Source: DASUGM01 sp036274055 (GTDB lineage: Bacteria > Acidobacteriota > Vicinamibacteria > Vicinamibacterales > SCN-69-37). From it: a stretch of 50,017 bases of DNA. The notes beneath the pieces are model-generated. The model was not told where the DNA came from and did no database searches. It worked only from the letters and a program-made list of their open reading frames with translations. Location of the stretch: positions 1 through 50,017 of the forward strand of contig DASUGM010000048.1 in the NCBI GenBank assembly GCA_036274055.1, written 5' to 3'. The translations under genes and the position numbers were made by a program. Numbering within the stretch: the stretch's first letter is position 1; each line of letters starts with the position of its first letter. Shown here piece after piece: positions 16,759 to 25,335 of the stretch.

Positions 16759-17970
16759 CTAGGCGCCCGCCTTTTTCATCTCGATCTGGATGGCGAGTTC
16801 GAAGTACTCGGGCGGCAGCGTGCCCGACTCGTTCGGAATCCTGACGCCGTTGATGTAGAACGTCGGCGTGCCGACGATCTTCAACGCGCCGCCGTCAGAA
16901 ACATCGCGGCGGATCTCGGGGAGCTTCTTGGCGTACTCGCGGTCGAAGTCGGCGACATTGATGTTGAGAATCGCCTTGGCGGCTTCGCGGATCTTCTGCT
17001 GCGTCGTTCCCTGATTGCCGTAGAGCCACGCTTCCATCTCTGGATACTTGTTCCGCTCCCTGGCCATGCGCGCGGCCGCGGAAGCAAAACATGACGCTTC
17101 ATGGCCGGGAATGGTGCTGCCGGCATTGAAATTACAGCTGGTGTCCCAGGGCCAGTCCTTGACGACGAACTTGACCGATCCCGGCTGCAGCCGTTCGAAC
17201 TTTTCGAAGACCGGCTTGTACCACTCCTGGACGGTGCGGCACATCGGACACTCGTAATCGTTGAACTTCACGACCACGACCTTGGCGCCGGCGGGCGGGA
17301 TCCCGAGATCGACTTTGGGCAGGGCGTTCCAGGCGGCGGTGAATTTCTCTTTGATGTCGGCGGACACCTCTCCGCCCTTCGCCGCCTGCGGCGGCGGAGG
17401 CGGCACGCCTTCCTTCGGGAAGAACGCGACCAGCGACGCCGTGCCGGCGACGAACACCACCGCCGCCAGCAACGTCGTCGGGCGCGCGAGGATCGCGCGG
17501 AGGTCAGAGAACAGTTGCAGCGGCAGTCGTGTCATAGAGATGGAACCAGTCGCACCGGCGATCACGAAAATTCCGATGACCGCGACGTAGGTGCCCATGC
17601 ACAGCACGCACCCGGTCTTCAGGATGAAGAACGAGGCGTAGCCCAGATACAGAATGACCGCCAAACCAATCGTGGCGAGTCCGAAGATGTAACCGCCGGC
17701 CGAGGCGCTGTCCCTGCCTGGTTTGGCGAAACCGGCAATCAGCGCGACGAGGCCGAACCAGAACACTCCGCCAAGCGCGACCGGTACCCCGGCGACCGAT
17801 CCGAAGCGGCTCATGTAGACGGTCGAACAGCTGAGCTTGGCGCTCAGGTCGCACGGGCTCGTGTAACTCGCGTCGGTGAGCAGTTTGTAGTGCACCCACG
17901 ACGAGTAGGTCGCAAAGCCGAGACCGAGAAGGGCCAGGCCGAGGATCCAGGCGCGGGATTTGGCAGTCAT
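16759..17970 (-). CDS. Vitamin K epoxide reductase-DsbA (thioredoxin) fusion
   Basis: The protein (403 residues) fuses a membrane VKOR domain to a periplasmic thiol oxidoreductase. The VKOR part (about 1-150) has Cys40 and Cys48 in the loop, and the active-site CVLC at 121-124. After a TM near 165-185 and a proline stretch comes a DsbA/Thioredoxin_4 domain with the CPMC active site at 241-244 and GTPTFYING near 370 (cis-Pro loop). Such fusions reoxidise DsbA with quinones and form disulfides in exported proteins. The ATG at 17970 has GGCGAG upstream. Its cysteine-rich PilY1, PilW and FimT neighbours are possible substrates. Confidence 0.93.
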   Translation of the reverse strand: MTAKSRAWILGLALLGLGFATYSSWVHYKLLTDASYTSPCDLSAKLSCSTVYMSRFGSVAGVPVALGGVFWFGLVALIAGFAKPGRDSASAGGYIFGLATIGLAVILYLGYASFFILKTGCVLCMGTYVAVIGIFVIAGATGSISMTRLPLQLFSDLRAILARPTTLLAAVVFVAGTASLVAFFPKEGVPPPPPQAAKGGEVSADIKEKFTAAWNALPKVDLGIPPAGAKVVVVKFNDYECPMCRTVQEWYKPVFEKFERLQPGSVKFVVKDWPWDTSCNFNAGSTIPGHEASCFASAAARMARERNKYPEMEAWLYGNQGTTQQKIREAAKAILNINVADFDREYAKKLPEIRRDVSDGGALKIVGTPTFYINGVRIPNESGTLPPEYFELAIQIEMKKAGA

Positions 17971-17995
17971 AGAACTCGCCAATTTGTACCACGGC

Positions 17996-18312
17996 TCACC
18001 GAATGGCCGCCACATAGACCTCGCCGCGCTGGTTGCGGAGCGTGACCGTCAAATCGCGACGGCCGGGCGCCACGTAGGCCTGTAATTGCCGGGCGATCCC
18101 GAATCCCGCAGGTCGATCGCCTGCACACGCTCAGATGAGACGACGCCGAGGAAGTGGCGGCCGGGCCAGGTGGTGTGACTGCGCAACGACGCCGCGAGCG
18201 CCGGCGCGGCGGTGGCGGCACGATCCACGTCAACACTGGCCGACGGCGCGACGAGGACGAGCGCCCCCGAGGCTGGCACGTCCAGCGTGGCGCGGACGAC
18301 GGACGGCGAACC
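17996..18312 (-). pseudogene. Frameshifted, 5'-truncated gene fragment upstream of the VKOR-DsbA gene
   Basis: Two minus-strand frames together read like one protein tail. One frame (about 18312-18080) reads VRATLDVPASGALVLVAPSA and on to HFLGVVSSERVQAIDLRDSG, then runs into a stop at 18049. A shifted frame (about 18085-17996) gives ARQLQAYVAPGRRDLTVTLR and QRGEVYVAAIR before TGA. A one- or two-base change near 18085-18105 would join them. No start codon with leader is seen; the 5' side runs into a stop and the heptamer array at 18323. I do not recognise the family, and a sequencing error could mimic the frameshift. Confidence 0.4.
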
Positions 18313-18322
18313 TCACGGCTGA

Positions 18323-18496
18323 TGCTTCTGCTTCATGCTCGGTGCTTGGTGCAGGTAGCTTGGTACTCGGTGCGGTGCAGATCTCAACGCGGCCAGCATC
18401 GAAATATCCCGGTCTCGGATCTGTCCCGACGTCCACCGCACAAAGCACGGAGCACGCCCGCACCAAGCACCGAGCAGCCCAGCACTAAGCACTGAG
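18323..18496. repeat. Paired inverted heptamer arrays (GCTTGGT / accAAGC type)
   Basis: The left arm (18323-18378) is eight 7-bp units such as TGCTTCT, GCTCGGT, GCTTGGT, GCTTGGT. The right arm (18435-18496) is about nine units of the complementary type, such as AAAGCAC, GGAGCAC, CCAAGCA, CCGAGCA. The arms share TGCTCGGTGCTTGGTGC as an inverted repeat and enclose 56 bp of non-repeat DNA. The right arm abuts the pilA terminator. Together with the gene fragment this fills the gap between the VKOR-DsbA gene and pilA. Confidence 0.8.
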
Positions 18497-18542
18497 AAAC
18501 AACACGGGCCCCGCGCCGGTATGCCCGGCACGGAGCCCGTGT
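18493..18542 (-). terminator. Intrinsic terminator of pilA
   Basis: The stem ACACGGGC (18502-18509) pairs with GCCCGTGT (18535-18542), and an inner GCCGG/CCGGC stem extends it. On the minus strand it is followed by the T-rich TTGTTTC. It lies 20 nt after the pilA stop. Confidence 0.8.
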
Positions 18543-18562
18543 CGTGTGTGTCTCGATCGCGA

Positions 18563-19090
18563 CTACTGGATCGGGGTAACCGTCGCCGAGGCCGTGAACG
18601 GCTCGGTGATCGCCGCGTTGGCGGTGTTCTGCCAAATCGTGTTGCCCGCGTTCACCGCGAAGTGACGCGTGCCGGTCGTGCCGAACGTCTGCGGCGTCGC
18701 CGAGGCGAGGTAGGCCGAGATCGTGGCCGTGCCCGCGCCGTCGTTCGGACCCGCAACCGAACCCGCACCCGCGCCCATCGCGAACGTGTAGCCGCTCTTC
18801 ACGATCGGGGCCGCATGGCCGAGGTCCGACGAGATGAACGCTTCGTTCGTGCCGGTCGGAGGCGTGCCGAGCACCGCGTAGCTGGCCGCGTAGCCGCCGT
18901 TGCCCCACGACGCCGTGTAAGCAACCTGCGACGAGGTCGTCACCTTCAGCGACGCAATCGCCGAAGTCTCGTTGCCCGTCATTCTGGCGCGCAACAGACC
19001 CGGCACCGCGATCGCCGCGATGATGCTGATGATCGCCACGACGATCAGCAGCTCGATGAGGGTAAAGCCCGATTCCTTGTTCGACTTCAT
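18563..19090 (-). CDS. pilA: Major type IV pilin
   Basis: PilA is the structural subunit of the pilus. The 175-residue prepilin has an 8-residue leader MKSNKESG, the cleavage site before FTLIELLIVVAIISI (Phe1, Glu5 mature) and the conserved PGLLRARMTGNETSAIASL helix seen in type IVa pilins of deltaproteobacteria and acidobacteria. The globular part is rich in Gly, Ala and Thr and has no cysteine. An AAGGAC ribosome-binding site precedes the ATG. It is flanked by its own sigma-54 motif and terminator, so it is monocistronic. Confidence 0.96.
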   Translation of the reverse strand: MKSNKESGFTLIELLIVVAIISIIAAIAVPGLLRARMTGNETSAIASLKVTTSSQVAYTASWGNGGYAASYAVLGTPPTGTNEAFISSDLGHAAPIVKSGYTFAMGAGAGSVAGPNDGAGTATISAYLASATPQTFGTTGTRHFAVNAGNTIWQNTANAAITEPFTASATVTPIQ

Positions 19091-19214
19091 TGGTGTCCTT
19101 CGCTCCTGGTTAGGTTAAGTTGAATTCCGTTCCGTTTACCACTCAATCGCGGACGGCTGCCAGGTGGTTGCGCACCGCAGTTCCCAAACTCGCACCGCCG
19201 CCGGCTTCCCTATT

Positions 19215-19231
19215 AAGCAACCCTGATACCA
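19215..19231 (-). promoter_or_regulatory. Sigma-54 (-24/-12) promoter motif for pilA
   Basis: On the minus strand TGGTATCAGGGTTGCTT carries the invariant GG and GC with exact 10-nt spacing and the TTGC of the -12 element. The start point would be near 19205, leaving a leader of about 115 nt before pilA. In other type IVa systems pilA is driven by sigma-54 and the PilS/PilR pair; no pilS or pilR is in the window. Confidence 0.75.
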
Positions 19232-19345
19232 ATCGTCTACCCGGGCGCCTGACTTCATCTAAGTCCATTAGATACAATAGTTAACAGCCATTTCTTGCCG
19301 CTCGTTCGAGGCCCGAGGGGCCCGTCTGTGCCAGTCACGGCCGAC

Positions 19346-19361
19346 GGCCCCGTAAGGGGCC
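19346..19361. terminator. GC hairpin after pilC
   Basis: GGCCCC (19346-19351) and GGGGCC (19356-19361) form a 6-bp stem with a GTAA loop, 19 nt beyond the pilC stop. There is no T-tract on the pilC side, so termination is uncertain. Confidence 0.35.
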
Positions 19362-19379
19362 CACACTTTTGACAGCCGT

Positions 19380-20573
19380 TTAGGACAATTGGTTGATCAA
19401 ATCGAACAGCGGCAAATACATCGAAATCACGATGCCGCCGACGATGACGCCCAGGACGCAGATCATGACCGGCTCCAGGATTGTCAGCAGCCCGGCCACC
19501 GCGATGTCGACTTCGTCCTCGTAGAAGTCGGCGATCTTCGCCAGCATCGTGTCCAGGGCGCCGGTGCTTTCACCAGCGCCGATCATCTGGGAGACCATCG
19601 GCGGGAATACGCCGGTCTGCCGCAGCGGCTGCGCGATCGTCTCGCCGCGTTCGATCTTGCCGCGCACGGTCTTGATCGCCAGCTCGATCACGGCGTTGCC
19701 CGAGGTCTTCGCGGTGATGTCCAGGCCGTCAAGAATTGGCACGCCCGAGCTCATCAGCGTCGACAGGGTCCGGCAGAATCGCGCCACCGCGACCTTGCGG
19801 AAAATCTTCCCGAGCAGCGGCATCTTCAGCAGCATGTTGTCGATGTTCATGCGGCCTTTGTCCGTCCCGTAGTAGCGCTTGATTCCGTACGAGATGCCCA
19901 TGACGCCGACCACGATGAACGGCATGCCGACGACCAGCGACTTGCTCGCCCAGATGACGACGCGCGTCGCCAAGGGCAGCGTCGCGCCGAGGCCTTCGAA
20001 CAGCGACGTGAACGCCGGCACGACCTTCCACAGAATCACCATGACGACGATCACGGCGATCGACAGGACGGCGATCGGATAGATCATCGCCGACCGCACC
20101 TGCGACTGCAGCTTGGCCTGCTTCTCGATGAACGCGGACAGGCGTTTGAGAATCGTGTCGAGAATACCGCCGGCCTCGCCCGCCGCCACCATGTGCGTGA
20201 ACAGGTGATTGAAGGCGTACGGCCGCTTGCCCATCGCGTCGGCGAGCGACGCGCCAGCCTCGACGTCGGCGCGGGTCGCGTCGATCGCGGCCGCCAGCTT
20301 CTTGTCCGGCTCTTCCTTGGAGAGCAATTCCAGGCACTGCACCAGTGGCAGGCCGGCGTCGATCATGACCGAGAACTGCCGGGTGAAGATCGCCAGGCTG
20401 CGGGCGGAGACCTTCTTGTATTTCTTCTCCTTCTTCGCCGCGGCTTCGACCTTGGTGACGAGGATCTGCTCTTTGCGGAGCTGCTCGGTCAGCGACTCCG
20501 GCGTGTCGGCCTGCCGCTCACCCTTGACGGTCTGTCCGTTGCGTGTCCGGCCTACCCATGCATATGTCGTCAT
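19380..20573 (-). CDS. pilC: Type IV pilus inner-membrane platform protein
   Basis: PilC/GspF-family protein (397 residues) that couples the cytoplasmic ATPases to the growing pilus. It has an N-terminal MTTYAWVGRTRNGQTVKG segment and two GspF domains (about 70-195 and 275-395), each with the helical FxRxL/LxxLxxSG pattern (FTRQFSVMIDAGLPLVQ; FCRTLSTLMSSGVPILD). Three membrane helices lie near 170-195, 215-240 and 370-395. The ATG overlaps the pilT stop by 4 nt. Confidence 0.96.
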   Translation of the reverse strand: MTTYAWVGRTRNGQTVKGERQADTPESLTEQLRKEQILVTKVEAAAKKEKKYKKVSARSLAIFTRQFSVMIDAGLPLVQCLELLSKEEPDKKLAAAIDATRADVEAGASLADAMGKRPYAFNHLFTHMVAAGEAGGILDTILKRLSAFIEKQAKLQSQVRSAMIYPIAVLSIAVIVVMVILWKVVPAFTSLFEGLGATLPLATRVVIWASKSLVVGMPFIVVGVMGISYGIKRYYGTDKGRMNIDNMLLKMPLLGKIFRKVAVARFCRTLSTLMSSGVPILDGLDITAKTSGNAVIELAIKTVRGKIERGETIAQPLRQTGVFPPMVSQMIGAGESTGALDTMLAKIADFYEDEVDIAVAGLLTILEPVMICVLGVIVGGIVISMYLPLFDLINQLS

Positions 20574-21703
20574 CGCACTGCCCCTGCCAGCGGCGGCCTC
20601 GCGCGTTGCTGCGCCGGCGCTCCGGCGGCCGCCATCTGCGGCGTGCCGCGCTCCAGAATCGTGATCAGCTCGTCGCGATTCGACGAGGTTGCAAATGCCG
20701 CGTCACGCGTAATCAGCTTCTTTTCGACCAGCCGCGCCAGCGACTGGTTCATCGTCTGCATGCCGTACTTTTCCTGGCCGGTCTGCATCGTTCCGTAGAT
20801 CTGATGGATCTTGTCGTCGCGAATCAGGTTGCGGATCGCCGGGTTGGCGACGAGGATCTCGAGCGAGGCGACGCGGCCCTGGCCGCTCGCCTTCGGAATC
20901 AGCGCCTGACAGACGATGCCTTCGAGCACGAGCGACAGCTGGGTGCGAATCTGCGCCTGCTGGTGCGCCGGGAAGGCGTCGACGATACGCGTAATCGTCT
21001 GCGCCGCCGAGTTCGTGTGCAGCGTCGCCATCGTCAAGTGGCCGGTCTCGGCGAGCTTCAGCGCGGCTTCCATCGTCTCGAGGTCGCGCATTTCGCCGAT
21101 CAGCACGACGTCCGGGTCTTCGCGGAGGGCAGCGCGGAGCGCCATCGTAAACGTCTGTGTGTCGGCGTGCAGCTCGCGCTGGTTGACCAGGCTGGTCTTG
21201 TGGTTGTGCAGGTATTCGATCGGGTCTTCGATCGTCAGAATGTGCCCGGCCTTGGTCAGGTTGATCCGGTCGATCATCGCCGCGAGCGTCGTCGACTTGC
21301 CGGAGCCGGTCGGGCCGGTGACGAGCACCAGCCCGCGCGGCCGGTCGGCGAGTTCGGCGAGCACCGGCGGCAGGCCGAGTTCGTCGAGCGCGCGGATCTT
21401 TTCGGGAATCAGGCGGTAAACCGCGCCGACCGCGCCCTTCTGGTTGAAGACGTTGCAGCGGAAGCGGCCGACACCGCGCAGACCGAAGGCCAGGTCCAGT
21501 TCCCAGGTCTCTTCGAACTTTTTCTTCTGCGCATCGGTCAGCACGCTGTAGACGAGCGACTTGAGTACGTCCGGTGTCAGGTCCGGGTACTCGAGCCGCC
21601 GCAGATGGCCGTCCACACGCACTTGCGGCGGCGTGCCGATCGACAAGTGAAGGTCTGACCCCTTCATCTCCTGCGTCGCTTTCAACAAATCAGGCAGATT
21701 CAT
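20570..21703 (-). CDS. pilT: Type IV pilus retraction ATPase
   Basis: PilT powers pilus retraction and twitching motility. The 377-residue hexameric ATPase has the Walker A GPTGSGKST (near residue 131), the Asp box EDPDVVLIGEMRD, the His box TGHLTMATLHTNSA and the diagnostic C-terminal AIRNLIRDDKIHQIYG motif needed for retraction. The start codon overlaps the pilB stop by 1 nt (TAATG). The C-terminus carries a short low-complexity Ala/Pro/Arg tail. Confidence 0.97.
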   Translation of the reverse strand: MNLPDLLKATQEMKGSDLHLSIGTPPQVRVDGHLRRLEYPDLTPDVLKSLVYSVLTDAQKKKFEETWELDLAFGLRGVGRFRCNVFNQKGAVGAVYRLIPEKIRALDELGLPPVLAELADRPRGLVLVTGPTGSGKSTTLAAMIDRINLTKAGHILTIEDPIEYLHNHKTSLVNQRELHADTQTFTMALRAALREDPDVVLIGEMRDLETMEAALKLAETGHLTMATLHTNSAAQTITRIVDAFPAHQQAQIRTQLSLVLEGIVCQALIPKASGQGRVASLEILVANPAIRNLIRDDKIHQIYGTMQTGQEKYGMQTMNQSLARLVEKKLITRDAAFATSSNRDELITILERGTPQMAAAGAPAQQRARPPLAGAVR

Positions 21704-23487
21704 TACATCGTCTCCCGGCAGACTTCTTCCAACGTGGTCGCGCCCTCGGCCACTTTGACCAGGCCGCTCTGGCGCAACGTCAACATCCCGTCCCGCATCG
21801 CCTGCGCGCGCAGTTCGGTCACCGGCACGTTGCCGATGACGAGTTCGCGGAGGGCTTCAGTCACTTCCATCACTTCGAACACGCCGACGCGGCCCTTGTA
21901 ACCCTTGCCGCCGCAGCGGTCGCAGCCGCGGCCCTTCATGGGCTTGACGGTTGGCGCGACGTCCTTGTCGTAGCCGGCCTCGATCAGCCGCGCGACCGAC
22001 ACCTCATGCGGTTCCTTGCACTGGTCACACACCCGCCGGACCAGGCGCTGCGCGCAGATCAGGTTCAGGGAGTTGGCGACCAGGAACGCCTCGATGCCCA
22101 TGTTGACGAGCCGGTTGATGCTGCTCGGCGCGTCGTTGGTGTGCAGCGTCGACAGCACGAGGTGGCCGGTGAGCGCCGCCTTGACGGCGATGCCCGCGGT
22201 CTCGGCGTCGCGGATTTCGCCGACGAGGATGATGTTCGGGTCCTGGCGCAGGAACGAGCGCAGCACGCCGGCGAAGTTCAGGCCGATCTGCTCCCTGACC
22301 GGCACCTGGTTGATGCCGGGCAGATTGAACTCAACCGGGTCCTCGGCGGTCATGATGTTGACGCCGGGGTCGTTGACCTGCGCGAGCGACGAATAGAGGG
22401 TGTTGGTCTTGCCGCTGCCGGTCGGCCCGGTGACCAGGACCATGCCCCAGGGCTTGCGAATCGCCGCGTCGAACTTGCGCAGCGCCTCGGTGTCGAAGCC
22501 GAGCCGCGTCATGTCGAGGCGCAGTCCCTCGGGATCCAGGAGGCGGAGCACGACCTTTTCCCCGAACAGCGTCGGCAGAATCGAGACACGGAAATCGATG
22601 TCGCGGATCTTGCCGCGGTCGACAAAGCGCGCCTTGATGCGCCCGTCCTGCGGCAGCCGCTTCTCGGCGATGTCGAGCCGCGCCATGATCTTGATGCGCG
22701 AGACGATCGCGTCGCGGTAGCGCAGCGCCGGCGTCATCATCGACTGCAGCTGGCCGTCGATGCGGAACCGCACCCGCATTTCCTTTTCGTACGGCTCGAC
22801 ATGGATGTCGCTGGCGCCCTTCTGAATCGCCGAGAGCATCAGCGCGTTGACGAGCTTGATGATCGGCGCTTCGCCGCCCTGCCGCTCGAGCGCCGCCGCG
22901 TCGATCTCTTCCGCGACGCCGACAACTTCGATGTGGTCGTCCGACGAGGCGCCGAGTTCCTCGAGGGCGCGATTGGCGAGTTCCGAGGCTTTCGGTCCTT
23001 CTTTCTCTTCGGCCGCCGCTCGCCGCGCCGACGAGGACGAGACCGCCGCGGAGCCGTAGTAGCGCTGAATCGCCTCCCGAATCGCCGTCTCCGAGGCGAC
23101 CACCGGCTCGACGTGCAGGCCGGTCATGAACTTGATGTCGTCCATCGCGAAGACGTTGGTCGGATCCGCCATCGCCAGCGTCAGCGTCGTCCCCGCCTTG
23201 CTCACCGGAAGGACGATGTACTTCGTCGCGCTTTCGACGGAGACGAGTTTGACGATGGCGGGGTCGAGATCGAATTCGCGGAGATTGATGGCCGGCACGC
23301 CGCAGTGGCGGCTGACGACCGAGGTGATGTCCTCGTCAACGAGGATGCCGAGTTTGACCAGACTCGTCCCGAGCCGGCCCCCGTTGGCGCGTTGATGGTT
23401 CAACGCCTCCTGGAGCTGTACCGGAGTGACGCGCTTTTCGCGCAGCAGTAGTTCGCCGAGTCTGACGGCCATGTGTCTCGCAGGCAC
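21703..23487 (-). CDS. pilB: Type IV pilus assembly ATPase
   Basis: PilB drives pilus extension. The protein has an N-terminal GspE_N/MshEN domain (about 1-150, RLGELLLREKRVTPVQLQEAL), Walker A GPTGSGKTNTLY (near 350), the Asp box DPNIILVGEIRDAET, the His box TGHLVLSTLHTND and a four-cysteine zinc motif (CDQC, then CDRC). The GTG at 23487 has GGGGAGG 4 nt upstream; the ATG at 23472 (589 residues) is the alternative. The order pilB-pilT-pilC with tiny overlaps is the usual type IVa arrangement. Confidence 0.95.
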   Translation of the reverse strand: MPARHMAVRLGELLLREKRVTPVQLQEALNHQRANGGRLGTSLVKLGILVDEDITSVVSRHCGVPAINLREFDLDPAIVKLVSVESATKYIVLPVSKAGTTLTLAMADPTNVFAMDDIKFMTGLHVEPVVASETAIREAIQRYYGSAAVSSSSARRAAAEEKEGPKASELANRALEELGASSDDHIEVVGVAEEIDAAALERQGGEAPIIKLVNALMLSAIQKGASDIHVEPYEKEMRVRFRIDGQLQSMMTPALRYRDAIVSRIKIMARLDIAEKRLPQDGRIKARFVDRGKIRDIDFRVSILPTLFGEKVVLRLLDPEGLRLDMTRLGFDTEALRKFDAAIRKPWGMVLVTGPTGSGKTNTLYSSLAQVNDPGVNIMTAEDPVEFNLPGINQVPVREQIGLNFAGVLRSFLRQDPNIILVGEIRDAETAGIAVKAALTGHLVLSTLHTNDAPSSINRLVNMGIEAFLVANSLNLICAQRLVRRVCDQCKEPHEVSVARLIEAGYDKDVAPTVKPMKGRGCDRCGGKGYKGRVGVFEVMEVTEALRELVIGNVPVTELRAQAMRDGMLTLRQSGLVKVAEGATTLEEVCRETM

Positions 23488-23529
23488 ACGGCCTCCCCAG
23501 GAGGGAGCGTCGTTCTATTCCAGGGACGT

Positions 23530-24501
23530 TCAGAAGCCGGCGCGCATCGATGCGCCAAACCCGCGATCTTCGCCTCTGGTCCCGTACGAGTAGTGGGTGT
23601 CAATCCACATCCCCGGACGTATGGCGACGCTGGCACCGCCCGCCCAGACCGTGCGCTTGAGCCCTTCGAGACTCCAGCGCACGCCCCCACGAACCGCCAT
23701 GCGACCACCCAGGTGGCTCTCGCCACCGAACGCAATATTCCGACGAAGGTCGCCCCAGAGGTCGACCGTGTCCAGGTCGATGTCCATAGCAAGGGTCAGG
23801 CCATCGGTCGGCAACACCGCCACGCCCATTCGAAACTGTTTTTGCAGCGTCGTTGCAGGAACTGGCACTTCTGTAAACTCCGGCGTCGTCAAATTTTTAA
23901 ACACGGCGCCGATGCGGACTTTGTCCATGTCGATCATCAAGCCCAGGTCGACGTCAAAAGTGTTCGTCGTGTGGCCATCGACCTCGTCGAGCGACTCGAA
24001 GGCGTCCTCGTTGCTGAAGCCATGGGAGGGCCCGGAAGCGACGTTTCCGCGCAGGTATTTGACCGTGCCGCCAACCACAACACCCTCAATCAGCGTCTGC
24101 AGCATCGTCAAACCATATTGATTGACGCGGAGCCGAACCGTCTGCGGCACGCCGTCCAGATCGGTCGCGATGGAGGTATTGTTGAATCGGCCGAAGGAGA
24201 CGCCGACCGGCCAGCTCCCCAGGCTTGTAAACGCGGTCCCGCGCCGCGTCGCTCCGGGGGTCATCGGGCCGTCGGAATTACCAAACTGAAAGCGGTCCCA
24301 CCCGATTGTCATGCCGGCGGGGCCTCCGTGGACGAGCCCGGCGGGGTTCCAGTGCACGGCGGTGGAGTCGTCTGCGACCGCCACGAAGGCCCCAGCCATG
24401 CCCAGGGCCCGCTCCCCGACGGTTTCGAAGGCCGGTTGGGCACCTGCCCGTAAAGGGGTCGTAAGGAGCCACAGGGCGGCCAAGACTACCGGGATGCGCA
24501 T
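23530..24501 (-). CDS. FadL/PorV-like outer-membrane protein
   Basis: The 323-residue product has a signal peptide (ending RAGAQP), then GERALGMAGAFVAVADDSTAVHWNPAGL. The GMAGA and WNPAGL motifs mark the OMPP1/FadL, PorV and UPF0164 barrel group. The rest alternates polar and hydrophobic residues and ends in Phe (MRAGF), as outer-membrane barrels do. The ATG at 24501 starts the signal peptide. It precedes pilB by 42 nt in the same direction, so it may share a transcript. Substrate is unknown. Confidence 0.82.
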   Translation of the reverse strand: MRIPVVLAALWLLTTPLRAGAQPAFETVGERALGMAGAFVAVADDSTAVHWNPAGLVHGGPAGMTIGWDRFQFGNSDGPMTPGATRRGTAFTSLGSWPVGVSFGRFNNTSIATDLDGVPQTVRLRVNQYGLTMLQTLIEGVVVGGTVKYLRGNVASGPSHGFSNEDAFESLDEVDGHTTNTFDVDLGLMIDMDKVRIGAVFKNLTTPEFTEVPVPATTLQKQFRMGVAVLPTDGLTLAMDIDLDTVDLWGDLRRNIAFGGESHLGGRMAVRGGVRWSLEGLKRTVWAGGASVAIRPGMWIDTHYSYGTRGEDRGFGASMRAGF

Positions 24502-24570
24502 ACGACTAAGGATATCGGTGAATGGTGGCGAACCGCCGTATCGCAAAAGTCGTAATTTGTTCGCGAACGG

Positions 24571-24576
24571 TACAAT
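24571..24576 (+). promoter_or_regulatory. Possible -10 element very close to the Yip1-family start
   Basis: TACAAT lies 6 nt before the ATG at 24583, so the start of transcription would fall at or near the start codon (leaderless mRNA). No good -35 is seen and there is no clear ribosome-binding site. Confidence 0.3.
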
Positions 24577-24582
24577 CTCCCT

Positions 24583-25317
24583 ATGACCCTACCCCCTCCC
24601 ACTGCGACCGTCCCGGACAAGGGCCTAATCGCCCGGGCGATCGGTGTCATCACCTCCCCGAAGGCGACCTTTGAAACCATCGTCGCCTACCCGCGCCCGG
24701 CGGTCTTTCTGCTGTTCGTGTGTCTGCTGCTTGGCGTGGCGCAGGGCGCGCCGCAATTCACCGAAAAAGGCCGGCAGGCGGCGCTCGACATGCAGGTCAA
24801 GAGCATGCAGGGCTTCGGCATGGAAGTGAAGCCCGAAATGTACGAGGCGATGGAAAAACGGATGGCCTACAACGGCTACATCACCGTCGTTTCGATGTTC
24901 ATCTTCGTGCCGATTGCCGTCGTGTTCTTCTCGGCACTCTATTGGGTGCTCTTCAACGCGTTGCTGGGCGGTACCGCAAGCTTCAAGCAGGTGCTTGGCA
25001 TCACCGCGCACTCGGGGATCATCGGCGCCGTCGGGGCGCTGATCTCTGCGCCAATCATGTACGCGCAGGGCGTGTTGTCGACCGCCGGCCCGTTCAACCT
25101 CGGTGCCCTGGTGCCATTTCTCGCGCCGGAGAACATCATCGCCAAGACGCTCGGCGCGACCAGCCTGTTTCAGGTCTGGGGCATGTTCGTGACCGGCATC
25201 GGCCTCGGCGTGCTCTATCGCCGCAAGGGCTCGACGATCGGCCTGGCGCTGATCGCACTTTATTTGATCATCACCGCGTGCGTGTTCACGGTGTTCTCGT
25301 CGTTCGCGTCCCGCTAG
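24583..25317 (+). CDS. Yip1-family membrane protein
   Basis: This 244-residue protein has a cytoplasmic N-terminus with the segment ARAIGVITSPKATFETIV and five hydrophobic segments (about 40-58, 103-125, 132-160, 180-205 and 215-240). The SPKATFE motif followed by Pro/aromatic and multiple TMs is typical of bacterial Yip1-domain proteins. Their function is poorly known; they often sit next to export genes. It precedes a HlyD-type adaptor by 18 nt. Confidence 0.8.
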   Translation: MTLPPPTATVPDKGLIARAIGVITSPKATFETIVAYPRPAVFLLFVCLLLGVAQGAPQFTEKGRQAALDMQVKSMQGFGMEVKPEMYEAMEKRMAYNGYITVVSMFIFVPIAVVFFSALYWVLFNALLGGTASFKQVLGITAHSGIIGAVGALISAPIMYAQGVLSTAGPFNLGALVPFLAPENIIAKTLGATSLFQVWGMFVTGIGLGVLYRRKGSTIGLALIALYLIITACVFTVFSSFASR

Positions 25318-25335
25318 GAGAGGATTCCTCTATTC

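Larger units (their letters stand above)
19091..19379 (-). other. pilC-pilA intergenic region
   Basis: This stretch of about 290 bp holds the sigma-54 motif for pilA, a leader of about 115 nt, an A/T-rich patch (19262-19290) and a GC-rich hairpin close to the pilC stop. No gene is seen. Confidence 0.6.

Noticed and set aside
19389..21658. Long plus-strand open frames opposite pilC and pilT
   Set aside because: They are composition shadows of strongly recognised minus-strand genes; no domains or start signals.
23490..23510. A GG-N10-GC match upstream of pilB as a third sigma-54 promoter
   Set aside because: It lacks the flanking T and TTGC consensus bases and overlaps the ribosome-binding site.
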